Shown: positions 21,778-31,929 of the stretch, in pieces
Layout of the letters: each line of letters starts with the position of its first letter
How positions within the stretch are numbered: position 1 is the stretch's first letter
Notes under the pieces: generated by a model
What the model was told of the DNA's origin: nothing
What the model saw: only the letters and a program-made list of their open reading frames with translations
The model's database searches: none
Position numbers and translations under genes: made by a program
Source: Adiantum capillus-veneris
Taxonomy: Eukaryota; Streptophyta; Polypodiopsida; Polypodiales; Pteridaceae
Assembly: GCA_014529385.2 (NCBI GenBank)
Contig: CM043960.1
Span: forward strand, 75,682,410 to 75,746,409
Length of the DNA: 64,000 nt
Direction: 5' to 3'

Positions 21778-22238
21778 TGTGACGCCCCAGTTTCTGGGCG
21801 CGTCGGGGAGGGGGCCCGGCGGGGATTCATACCCGCACGCGGCCGAGGGGACCTCTGTCTTCAAGGGGCCCGGCGGGGATTTATACCCGCGCGCGGCCGA
21901 GGGACAAGGTGTTGCTTCAAGGGGTCCTGGCGCGGACGGCACCGGCTCAGGAGGGCCCGGCTCGGGTCAAGTTGCCTTCTCGGGGGCCCGGCTCGGGCGT
22001 GGTTGGGTTCCATGGGTCGACGGCCGTTTGCGTTTCGCGGGTCTTCGCGGGTCTTGCGTTTCGGGTCCCTAGCCCCACGTAGCCTCAGGCTCCGCCGCAC
22101 CGCCGACGGGTCATAGCGTGCCCCGGGGAACCTTGCGTGGAGTCCCCACGGTGCGCGAGTGCGTGGAGTGAGGCTACAGTGTCTAGGTGGGGGGTCCCCT
22201 CCCGTGGCCGGTCTTCGGGAGGCTCATACCCCCTTATA
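21778..22238 (-). repeat. TRIM 3' LTR (461 bp)
   Basis: TGTGACGCCC to CCCCCTTATA on the plus strand. It contains an internal direct repeat of about 55 bp (GGGCCCGGCGGGGATT and following). Confidence 0.88.
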
Positions 22239-22732
22239 TACACCCCCGTTTGAAGAGAGTTCGACGACCGCGTCGAACGTGGGAAAAGAGTGCTCGGCTA
22301 TGCATGAGGCCGTGGGGACAAAGGGGTGCATAGAAGTGCAAGTGATCAAAAAAACTGTTCCCAAATGCAAGTAAGTAGGCATGCTTTGTTTTTGTCATTT
22401 TTGAAAATGAGTGTGTGAGTATTTTTGGGGTTTTGGCAGAAGGCTGAAAAGATATGCTTTGAACACCCAAGTAGAATTCCCCGTACTTGAGCGTTCCCCG
22501 AATAGGTAACCCGATGTGCGCGGAGCCACCTGCTGCATTGGTCCGCGCGGAGGCTTCTTGAAAGCCGAATCTGAAAGAGCGTTCCGTCGCAATGCAGCAC
22601 TTGCGAGTTGGTCCCTGTTTGGACGTCGTTTGGATCTTTAGCTCAGCATGGGCCACAAAACGTGGCCGGGGCGCGACGAACACCGTTGGCTTGGTTCGTC
22701 GCGTTTTTGGTCTTTCTCTGTTTTTGTCTTAA

Positions 22733-22990
22733 AGAGCCCTGTCTGGCTCGTATCTGCCTTTTCTTCATGTGGAGAGCCCTGTCTGGCTCACCTCTTTGCT
22801 TTTTGTGTTTGGAGGTGCCCGACTCGGATCGGGGCCGGCGCGGGTCACGGGTGACGGCCCGTTGTTTGGACGCGTCACGAAGAGCCCTGTCTGGCTCGCA
22901 TCGTTCCTTTTCCTCATGGAGGTGCCCGGCTCGGATCGGGGCCGGCGCGGGTCACGAGTGACGGCCCGGTGTTCAGGGAACGCGTCACGG
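22733..22990. repeat. Internal direct repeats of the TRIM
   Basis: GAGCCCTGTCTGGCTC occurs three times (about 22733, 22772 and 22882), and a longer block with GATCGGGGCCGGCGCGGGTC occurs twice. It is non-coding. Confidence 0.7.
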
Positions 22991-23144
22991 GGCGGAGGGC
23001 GTGTGGTTGCTTTCTGGAGCTCTCTTCACCAGGATTTTGACGACCCGGGCCATTGCGGTTGGAGTCGTCGTGAGTATCGTGCGCGTCGGGCACGTCGGTC
23101 TTCGGCTCGTTTCCAGGAGCTCGTTCTGGAGCTCTGATACCAAG

Positions 23145-23620
23145 TGTGACGCCCCAGTTTCTGGGCGCGTCGGGGAGGGGGCCCGGCGGGGATTCATACC
23201 CGCACGCGGCCGAGGGGACTTCTGTCTTCAAGGGGCCCGGCGGGGATTTATACCCGCGCGCGGCCGAGGGACAAGGTGTTGCTTCAAGGGGTCCTGGCGC
23301 GGACGGCACCGGCTCAGGAGGGCCCGGCTCGGACGGGACCGGCTCGGGTCAAGTTGCCTTCTCGGGGGCCCGGCTCGGGCGTGGTTGGGTTCCATGGGTC
23401 GACGGCCGTTTGCGTTTCGCGGGTCTTCGCGGGTCTTGCGTTTCGGGTCCCTAGCCCCACGTAGCCTCAGGCTCCGCCGCACCGCCGACGGGTCATAGCG
23501 TGCCCCGGGGAACCTTGCGTGGAGTCCCCACGGTGCGCGAGTGCGTGGAGTGAGGCTACAGTGTCTAGGTGGGGGGTCCCCTCCCGTGGCCGGTCTTCGG
23601 GAGGCTCATACCCCCTTATA
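23145..23620 (-). repeat. TRIM 5' LTR (476 bp)
   Basis: Same ends as the 3' LTR, with 15 extra bases near 23330. The primer site lies immediately to its left. Confidence 0.88.
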
Positions 23621-23643
23621 GGGCTTTATCCCTGCAACCGCCC

Positions 23644-24825
23644 ATGCAGCTCCCCCAAACCCTCACCAAGGAGGAAGCGGAAGCTTTGCTCCTGGAAGCT
23701 TCGGTCAAGCTGCAATCGGTAAGCCTCTTGTCATTCTCCCTGCTGCTCAGGTTCGCAAGACTCAAACAGACCTAGAAAACAGAGCCCTGATTGGGATGTT
23801 AGCAGGCCCAGCTCGTCCCCCTGTGGAAGTGCTAAGAGGCTGGATTAGAAATCATTGGGCCCCCCTAGGAGCCGAGGTCGAGACTATCCAGGCTCTCCCA
23901 AAAAACCAGTATGTTTTCTTGTTCAGGAACGCCGATATGGCTTTCAAAGTCTTGAGTGTTGGCCAGTGGTTATTAAGAACCTCTCCCCTGTGTCTGTTTA
24001 AATGGCATAAAAGATTACAACGCAGAAAGGGACGCCCTCACGAAGTACCCGGTATGGGTGGAGTTCTCAAACCTACCCTTGCACTTTCACAACCACATCA
24101 GAGTCATAGGGGACCATCTAGGGAAAGTTCTAGGCGGTAGACCCTGGGGGGAGTACATCCCTGCATAGCACCCTCAGGCCTTGATAGAGATGGATACCTC
24201 TGTCGACCTCCCACAAGAGATGATTGCGGCCCTTGATGATGGGGAATTTTTTGTCCAACCGCTGGTTTATAAGTATCTTCCCAATGCTTGTTTTCACTGC
24301 GGGGCTAAAGGCCACTTTGTCAGAGAATGCTTGTCCAAGAATCCCCAGAACCCTCCAAATCATTCCACCCCTGCTGAAAAAGAGAGCACGATCAACAAAA
24401 CGGAACCATCTAGGACAAACCCGCAGTCGCAAAAAACAGGAGCTCCCTCTGCAGAGAAACAGGCCAATACTTGGGCTAAATCCAGAGCCCCCAACAGATA
24501 CACAATAATGGCATCCCTTCCTGAATGGGAAGAATCGGATGTGGCTGATTCGTTATGCAAGGATTCAAGGGAGGACGATGACGCAATTTCCCGACTCGAA
24601 TCCCAAGTCAACAAAGTCGATGGTGAAGCCTCCATCGATCTCAACAAAACCTCTCCCATCCCTCCGAACAAGGAAAGTCAGGCACCCAAAGCTAAGGGAA
24701 GCATGGAAAATGGTCCTGCACCTATGGAAGTCCAAAAGGATAACAAGAGGGCTCTCAACTCGGCGTCCCAGGCCTCCCTGCAAACTCAGAATAAGAGCCG
24801 CAAGGACAGAAGAAACTCTAGATGA
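23644..24825 (+). pseudogene. LINE ORF1 (DUF4283 and CCHC knuckle)
   Basis: Likely start ATG 23644 (MQLPQTLTKEEAEALL). A DUF4283-like region follows (RGWIRNHW, FLFRNADMAFKVL, VWVEFSNLPLHFH), then a CCHC knuckle (CFHCGAKGHFVREC, 24289-24330) and a long charged tail ending RRNSR. ORF1 proteins of plant L1 elements bind the element RNA. Frame changes occur near 23716 and 24008, and a TAG lies at 24166, so it is dead. The stop TGA (23-25 of 248xx) overlaps the ORF2 start as ATGA. Confidence 0.75.
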
Positions 24826-27800
24826 AGATCCTCTCATGGAATATCAAAGGGTTATCCGACCCTATCAAGGCCAACAAAATTAAATCTTGGATAGCCAACT
24901 ACCTTGTAGAGGTGATTGGTCTGTAGGAAATTAAGACCACTAGTCTTGAGCTTACCCAAAGGCTGAGTACCATCTCAAAAGAACTCTTGTGGACCCACCC
25001 TTCCCACTCAAAGGGCTCGGGTGGCACCGCCCTGGAAATCCTTCGCAGCTGGAAAATCAACCCCAGCCTTTCCTCGATAGGGGAATACTGGGTATCCTTG
25101 TCGATAGAAAACCCCCTCCAATGCACTCTAGTCTCTGTCTATGCAGGCGGCTCTTCCAGAGAAAGAACTGCTCTTTGGAGGAACTTGAACGGCTTACAAG
25201 GCCAAGTCATTCTGTTTGGTGACTTCAATATGGCCGAAGACCTGGAGGACAGATTCCAACAAAAAGGGCAAACTATGGTGGCCTCTGAACGAAGGGAATG
25301 GGACCTCCTCAAGCACAAGTTGGATCTTTGGGACGCGGGGACTCCAGGGGAGTTCACATGGCAAACTTACTCGAAAGGAGCAAATGCTAGGAAAGCTCGT
25401 TTGGATAGATGCCTCATCAACGTCCCTCTGCCTAGAAGCTTCAACCGAATTAAAGCTAAGCCTAGGCTCACGTCCTGTGCGTCTGATCACTACCCTCTTG
25501 TCATCACTATTGATGACAAGTGCAACAAAATCCGTAATCACTGGTTTCACACTGATCCCTCCCTATTCCAACTGGAAGAAGTTCGTGACAGCGTCAAGGC
25601 CATATGGGTGCAAGAATTTTCTAAGGCTTGACCCCATCGAAAGCATGGGTAGAAGCCATCGGCAAAACCCAACGCTCCCTCATCGAGTATAGGAAACTGG
25701 TCTCCAAGATCCGAAGGAAAAGAAAAGACGGCATCTACAATGCCCTAATCAATTTGGAAGCAACTAACTTGCTAGACAGAGAGACCCAGGACAAAATTGC
25801 AACCTTAAGGCAGCAGCTAAGGGTTGAAGAAGGCCTCACCATCAAGCACACGTCTGACTTTTTCAGAGTTTGGTGGTCGGGTAAAATCGACAAACCGACT
25901 AAAGAGATGTTCAAACTCCTCAGGAAAAATAATCAAAAGGAGAACATCCCCTGGCTCCTGGGACCCAATGGGAAAGCATCCTCGGAGGCTGAAAACCTGG
26001 AAATCGTGAAAGATTATTTCTCCAATATGCTCAGTCCTCCAGAGGCTATGACCGAAGGCATGACCAAAGGCAAATCTGAAGCCAGGCTAAAGATAAAGAA
26101 CTGCAGTAAAAAGATCATCCCTCCCCTTATTGCATCTCAGTTGGACTCAGACCTCTCGGTTTGGGAAATTAAACGAGCCATTGACTCGCTCAAGATCAAG
26201 AAAATGCTAGGGTTGGATGGCCTACCTGCAGAATTCTATCAAGTCTTCAAAGACACTTTGGCTCCAATGTTGTTTCTTGTCTGGGAAGAATCCTTGTCTC
26301 ATGGAGCTCTGCCGATACAGATTAATACTGGGGTTATCAAATTGCTCCACAAAAAAGGGCCCAAGGAAGACATCACAAACTGGAGGCCACTAACCATGCT
26401 CAACGTGGCATACAAAATCTTTGCCAAAGCAGTCGCCATCAGGCTAACTCCAGCCCTTGCCGAATGGATCTCATCTGAGCAAAAGGGTTTCATTAAAGGC
26501 AGAAGAATCATGGAAGTAGTCATCGCAATGTGGGAAGGCATAGAGCACGCTGAAGAGTCTGAACAAGACTACATTTTTGTCAAAGTCGATTTGGACAAAG
26601 CATACGATCGGCTGGAGTGGTCTTTGCTCATCGAATGCTTACAGATGATGGGTCTTGGCCCCAAGATGGTCAGGTTCGTCCTCACCCTACTGGGCAATGC
26701 TAAAGCTAGAATCTCCATTAACAACTCTCTCTCTGATCCCTTTCCCTTAAGTCGATCGGTTAGACAGGGCTGCCCTCTGGCCCCTCTCCTATTTTCCGCG
26801 GCACAGTAGACTCGCTCAATTGGTTAATCAAAAGGAAAATGACTGAAGGGAGTATCAAAGGCATCGCTCTCCCCAATGGCAGACAACAGTGCTTAGTGCA
26901 GTTTGCAGATGACACCAATGGCTTCCTTCAAATGACGAGTAGTCCCTGCGGGAATTCTGGAGCTGCTTGAATATTTTTTGCACGGCCTCGGGCTCCAAGA
27001 TCAACCATTCCAAAACAGGCATCAGAGCCTCGCTCTCCCCTCTCCCTAGGTGGATTCTCGAACAAGGCTGCTCCATCCTAAAGGATGGAGTAATCTTTAG
27101 ACTCCTCAGCATACCTTTTGGATTCAAGGTCACCATGAAACAAAGGTGGGAATGGGTCCTAGAGAAATTTGCTTGCAAAATGAATCGATGGTTGGGCTTT
27201 CAAGCAAACCTTGCAGGCAGAGCCCTAGTGATTGAACACTACATCACTAGCTACGTGCTTTATTTTCTCTCCTGTTGGAGACCCCCAGATGAACATCTCA
27301 AGGAAATTATCAAGATATGCAGAAACTTTCTCTGGACAGGGGACCCTCTCAAGAAAGGAGTAGCAAAAGTGAAATGGGAAGTATGCTGCCTCCCCAAAGA
27401 TCAAGGTGGACTAGGGCTCACCAACATCATTGGTTGGGCCGACAAAATAGCAGCAAAACTAGTTCTAAGAGCACTTGACCAGCCAGAAGAGGAATGGGCT
27501 TCTCTACTATTTCGTCATTTAGATACGTTTCAACTCAAAGGGATCATAGGAGTTACCAACCTGCCATGGTGCACCCTCTTTTTTGGCCCGTTGGAGGTGA
27601 TTCCTAAAGGGTCCGACCTTCTAATTCTCTCTGGAAGGCCTGAAATAAGTACAGAAAGAGCCTGAGAGTCAACTGGGAGTCTAAATACAGTACTGGAATC
27701 AGGTCTCAGGAATCAATTTGGTGGTCTCTTCCCCCTTTCCCCCCACTCACCATAGCCCACACTAGGACTGCTAGACGAATCCATAACAAAGGCATTTGCT

Positions 27801-28756
27801 CCTGGAAAGACCTCTGGTCCTCTGAAGACTCAAGATGGCTCACCCACTCAGAACTTCTTCTTTCTCATCAATTCCTACTGTGGGAACTTATGCTTATTGA
27901 CTCAAGAAAAGCTCTTTTCCCGAAAGATATGGAGTGGTCTCTCTCAACCGCCTTCGACCTGTCCCCAAAAGCTTTCTACTGGGTCAATGGGAGCGCTCTC
28001 CACCACCTCCCCAACCTCCCTCCCTGTCTGCAGACTACGGTTCACTCAACCCTCAACAAGAAATGGAAGGTAAACTACTCTCAGAAACAATGGAACTTCA
28101 AATTCCAGAATATCTGGAACCAGGAAATCTCAGCCAAGCACTCGGTCCTTCTCTGGCTTATCCTTCACAAAGCAGTATGGACGGGGAGCCGATTCAAGGC
28201 GACTGGGTTGGGCCAAGGGATCTGCAAAAGATGTTCACAAGCTGAGGAAAACATCCCCCACCTCTTCCTCAGTTGCCCTGCTAACCTCAACATTATGTAT
28301 CCCCTATGCAAGGCCCTGGGCTCCTCCCCCAACTGGAAGCAACTACTTCTGGGGGATTCGGTCTCTCTTTTTTTCAATTATATGGAACAAAATAAGAGCT
28401 GACTTTTTCTGTTAATTTGGCTTGAAAGAAACGACAGCATATTTAACAATGCTTACTAGACGAAAAGTCTGAGGATACGGTTTGCTCATTTCTCTTTGCA
28501 GGTGAACTTGGACCAGTGCAGAATATATGAAGCTAATCGTAAGGTGCTCAACAACTGCATGGGTTACTACAACAATGCGAATATCAACAAGCAGTAGGAA
28601 GTCCTGTTAGATGGCTCCTATACACACCTCCAGAGGATGATTGACGATTGCAAGGTTGAAGAAGAGAAACTACGAAGGCAGCACTTTAATGGGCTAAGAC
28701 TCATTGCTCACTTACAGGAAGTTCTTAGTGCTTTACCCAATGGAAATGACTGGTGA
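24822..28756 (+). pseudogene. LINE ORF2 (endonuclease, RT, zf-RVT)
   Basis: Starts MKILSWNIKGLS at 24822. The AP-endonuclease includes GDFN (about 25218) and SDHYPL (about 25484). The reverse transcriptase has VKVDLDKAYDRLEW (about 26577), RQGCPLAPLLF (about 26764) and FADD (about 26902). The zf-RVT region includes GICKRCSQAEENIPHLFLSC (about 28210) and the typical end WLERNDSIFNN (about 28420). The enzyme nicks the target and primes reverse transcription there. A TAG at 24924 (probably once CAG), a TGA at 25629 and frameshifts near 25628, 26805, 26960, 27650 and 28400 inactivate it. It ends at TGA 28754-28756. Confidence 0.85.
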
Positions 28757-28940
28757 TTGGTTCAAGCCTTGTAATTTTGATGTTGGTTTTGTGCAAATAG
28801 ACCTACCCTCCCTATCTGTCATCTCAGCCTTTTGTAATCATCGGATTGAAGTTGACTCTTATAATCTCCACCAATACTATGTAACAATGGTTCTTATCTA
28901 ATATATTCCCAAAGCGTTTATGGGAAAAAAAAGACAAGGA

Positions 28941-29497
28941 CCAAGATATTGATTATGCGCAGAGCCGATGATTGTGATGGCCCAAATTTGGATTCTTTTG
29001 CCTGTTCAGAGAGGGAAGGAAGAGGGTGGCAATGCGAGGGCTGCTCGGTTTTTAGACATAATGATGGTGACCCGAAGGCGGGGGTTCTTTTGCCTTGAAA
29101 TCCTCAGGAGTTAGAGTCGGGTCGCGCCCAAGGTTAGGAAGATTAAGGGGGGCGAGGGAGACATCGGGTCGCACCAGAGTTGCAGATGTATTGTTGCAAG
29201 AATGTAGGTGAAAAGGCAATCATCTTCGTGAACTTCCATTGGCCAGGGACTACAGAAAAAAAAGCTACGCTCTTCCCCTCCCGAATTATAGCGTAATCCC
29301 TTCATTTTTGAAGGGATTAGTGGCGCAATAGCAGAGCTACGAGAAAGCAGCAAACATGCCCAATATGGGAGATTCCTGCTTCCAATACCACACAGCGCGA
29401 CCCGGCTCTTATGAGGATGAGGGGGGTGCATAGAGCAAGTGGGCAAGGGGGTTGGATTGTCGCGCGATGGTGGCTGGAGCGTGGAGCAGGTGGCCAA
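28941..29497. other. GC-rich stretch without a recognisable gene
   Basis: A minus-strand open frame (29111-29497, 128 codons) shows no motif I know and a composition like the surrounding non-coding DNA. I make no gene call. Confidence 0.35.
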
Positions 29498-29806
29498 CCT
29501 CAGGACTAAATGACATGGAGCATTTAAGAGGGGGAAGTGAGGGGATCAATGGATGGGAAGCTCGCGTGCAGCCGTTGAGGCGATGCCCGCCATAGATTCC
29601 TTATTAAAACTAAACCCGGCCTAGAACTAAACTCGGACAGGGGGCCTGTCCGGGTTTAGTTCTAGGCGAATCCAGGTTTATCATTTATAACACCATGTAA
29701 AATGGCATTGTTTTCACATGTGAGCGGGCGGGCGACATAGTTAGCTCAAGCCTCAAAAGGAATTGGGGTGTGAGGTCGTTGGTTCCAATCCGGTCTCCTC
29801 ACGTGC
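29498..29806 (+). repeat. Left arm of a large inverted repeat
   Basis: Pairs with 29912-30220 at roughly 90 percent by eye. It holds a hairpin (29619-29641 against 29645-29667, stem about 23 bp around GCCTAGAACTAAAC) and, near the inner end, box-A-like TAGTTAGCTCAAG (29738-29750) and box-B-like GGTTCCAATCC (29781-29791), 30 bp apart as in tRNA-derived promoters. Confidence 0.8.
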
Positions 29807-29911
29807 GTCGCCATTTTTTTGGGGGGCTTACCCACCTCGAGATGCCCGCCACCCTTCTGCGGCGTTGATCCCCTTACCCACCCCCACGTGCGCGGCTGTG
29901 TCACTCAGTGT

Positions 29912-30220
29912 TGTGGTAAGGAGACCGGATTGGAACCCACGACCTCACACCCCAACGCCTTTTGAGACTTGAGCTAACCACGTCGGCCGTCTGGGCACAT
30001 GTGAAAACAATGCCCTTTTACATGGTGTTATAAATGATAAACCTGGATTCGCCTAGAACTAAACCCGGACAGGCCCCCTGCCCGGGTTTAGTTCTATGAC
30101 GGGTTTAGTTTTAATAAGGAATCTACGGCGGGCATCGCCTCGACGGCTGCGCGCGAGCTTCCCATCCATTGATCCCCTCACCCCCCCTCTTAAATGTTCC
30201 GTGTCATTTAGTCCCGAGGA
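29912..30220 (-). repeat. Right arm of a large inverted repeat
   Basis: Complement of the left arm. Box B (29927-29937) and box A (29968-29980) are present on the minus strand, so pol III transcripts from the two arms would face each other. An 82 percent, 33 bp direct repeat (CCACGTGCG and following) lies on either side, at 29884-29916 and 30222-30254. The differences between its copies are all transitions. Confidence 0.8.
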
Positions 30221-30458
30221 CCCCACGTGCGTGACCGTGTCACTTAGTGTCATGGGGGGGGCTTCGCTTTTTCCTTACAATTGAAGATTCCAAAGGAATC
30301 TACTTGACTAATTAATGGCTTTCTTTGAGAATGGACCCAGTATGTCGAGTATGTCGGACCCATTTCAGAAAACAATCTATTTGTGGGAATCTACCATAGA
30401 TTTTGTTTTTTATTGACGAGGGAAAAGAAGTAGATAGGCAGCGTGCGCACCCGTTTTG

Positions 30459-30460
<2 letters not shown>

Positions 30461-30491
<31 letters not shown>
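30461..30491. repeat. Poly(G) run, 31 bases
   Basis: 31 consecutive G's. Frames across it that encode glycine or proline runs are artefacts. The true length is uncertain in any assembly. Confidence 0.9.
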
Positions 30492-30492
<1 letters not shown>

Positions 30493-30613
30493 GATGAGGA
30501 GCAACCGAAAGTCCCCGTTTGTCGACAACGAGAGCAAGATGATGGCTTGCAAGTTGGGGGGGGAGGGGGACATTCTAAAAATAAATAAAAGGCAAGGTCA
30601 GTAAGACGAGCAT

Positions 30614-31060
30614 TTGGATGAGGTAAATAGCGCAGAGGACTTCCTTCTCATGCATTTGAGTTCGACTCGGGTTGTGTCTGAGGGTTTTGCTGCCTGGTGC
30701 GTTGCTACAAGTAGATGCAGGATAGGATCTTGGAAGATTCTATCCAATAAAATATGCAAGTTAACAATAGGTGATGTGCAGGATGATTCGTATAATATAT
30801 CTCACACACTTTTTGTACTCAGAGCGCTCATGATGGTGCTAAGCAGCTCTGGCATTTGCGACGAAATTGTGCAGCTTGAGTCTCTTGAAGAGGACAAAGG
30901 TACTTTCTCTGTAAGTGATGTGCAGGATGATTCGTATAATATATCTCACACGCTTTTCGTACTCAGAGTACTCATGATGGTGCTAAGCAGCTCTGGCATT
31001 TGCAACGAAATTGTGCAGCTTGAGTCTCTCGAAGAGGACAAAGGTACTTTCTCTCTCTGA
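30614..31060 (+). other. Open frame with a 144 bp in-frame tandem duplication
   Basis: Positions 30771-30914 and 30915-31058 are direct copies of 48 codons each (DVQDDSYNISHTLFVLR and following), with about seven base differences and no stop. The first in-frame ATG is 30650. Each unit holds an AG (30780-30781 in the first copy) before a 118-base block that ends AAAG followed by GTACTT, so an exon may have been duplicated. I do not recognise the peptide. The 3' end runs into a CT repeat. It may be a fragment of a host gene. Confidence 0.4.
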
Positions 31061-31098
31061 CATGCACGCACATGCAATGTCCATGTTGTTGTTTAATA

Positions 31099-31230
<132 letters not shown>

Positions 31231-31266
31231 CATGCATGCACGCACATGCAATGTTGCTATTGAATA

Positions 31267-31660
31267 GGGTAAATGCCCCAATAAGTGGACATGTCCCGAT
31301 TTAAGGACAAAGATGAAGGACATCAGGGCCCAATTTAGAGGACATCAAGTGTTGAGTGGTAGGACGGTTTACATGAGATGGTGTCAATTGATTCGTTGGA
31401 TGTTGAGTTCAAATATCGCGTGTTGCTATCCTAGTTCCTTATAGTGGGTGTGTCCGCCTATCGGGGCATCATTTTTTACACGGGATAATGAAACGAGCTA
31501 TCGCGGTGCTTCTATGCTGCACCAAATGCAAAAATTCCTACATCGCCAAAGAGCGAATGTCCTCAGCTATCAGATGCATCGGCAAACACCACATTTGATG
31601 AGTCATAACTCAGATGAGAGAGATTCCCAATTCGGTGTCCTGAACTTGGGACATTTACCC
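31267..31660. mobile_element. MITE with TA target duplication
   Basis: 394 bp. Terminal inverted repeats of about 15 bp (GGGTAAATGCCCCAA and the complement of TTGGGACATTTACCC) lie between TA at 31265-31266 and TA at 31661-31662. The interior does not code. A nearby tandem copy of the target, TTTAATAGCATC at 31092-31103, lacks the insert and shows the empty site. A TA duplication fits the Tc1/mariner group, but the termini are not the classic Stowaway ones. Confidence 0.7.
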
Positions 31661-31662
31661 TA

Positions 31663-31664
<2 letters not shown>

Positions 31665-31717
<53 letters not shown>
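31665..31717. repeat. (CT)n microsatellite
   Basis: About 26 CT units. It is preceded by TAGCAT, as is the tract at 31103, so both belong to one duplicated unit. Confidence 0.95.
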
Positions 31718-31721
<4 letters not shown>

Positions 31722-31929
31722 GGTTGATGAATATAACCATATGAATATCCTGTAAACAACACACTTTTTGTGTCCATAGATCAAGCATAGCAAATCCATT
31801 GACAAATCCAAGAAAGATTCAATATTTGGTACACTAGTCAAGCATAGACAGGAAGGGTATGGTGAGGAGTCAAAGCAAGGAGTTTTTCTTTTCTATCTGA
31901 ACTAACAGCTCCACAATAGTTGGATGGAA

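Larger units (their letters stand above)
21778..23620 (-). mobile_element. TRIM-like non-autonomous LTR element
   Basis: 1843 bp with direct LTRs (21778-22238 and 23145-23620), a 906 bp GC-rich interior without coding capacity, and GGGCT target duplications at 21773-21777 and 23621-23625. The complement of TGGTATCAGAGC at 23132-23143, beside the right LTR, is an initiator-Met tRNA primer site, so the element reads on the minus strand. The other inner edge carries a G-rich tract (minus-strand AACGGGGGTGTA). The LTRs differ by one base and one 15 bp indel by eye, so insertion was recent. Frames across it are GC-rich shadows. Confidence 0.85.
21366..28932 (+). mobile_element. L1-type LINE, nearly full length, interrupted by a TRIM
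   Basis: Runs from a GC-rich 5' UTR through ORF1 and ORF2 to an 8-A tail (28925-28932). GACAAGGA at 21358-21365 and 28933-28940 would be the target duplication and sets both ends; an 8 bp match is modest evidence. A TRIM-like element (21778-23620) sits in the 5' region. Without it the LINE is about 5.7 kb, normal for plant L1. Both ORFs carry frameshifts and stops, so it is inactive. Its 3' end differs from the LINE tails at 2.4-3.2 kb, so it is another family. Confidence 0.75.

Noticed and set aside
21418-23498. GC-rich frames of 80-174 codons on both strands
   Set aside because: They repeat in both LTRs of the TRIM and reflect high GC, not a protein.
29111-29497. 128-codon minus-strand frame
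   Set aside because: No recognisable motif; proline- and serine-rich in GC-rich DNA.
29725-29806. tRNA gene at the A and B boxes
   Set aside because: Boxes are present, but I cannot pair a cloverleaf with an anticodon stem, and the unit is duplicated inside a palindrome; more like a tRNA-derived repeat.
30391-30588. Poly-Pro/poly-Gly frames
   Set aside because: Encoded by the 31-base G run.
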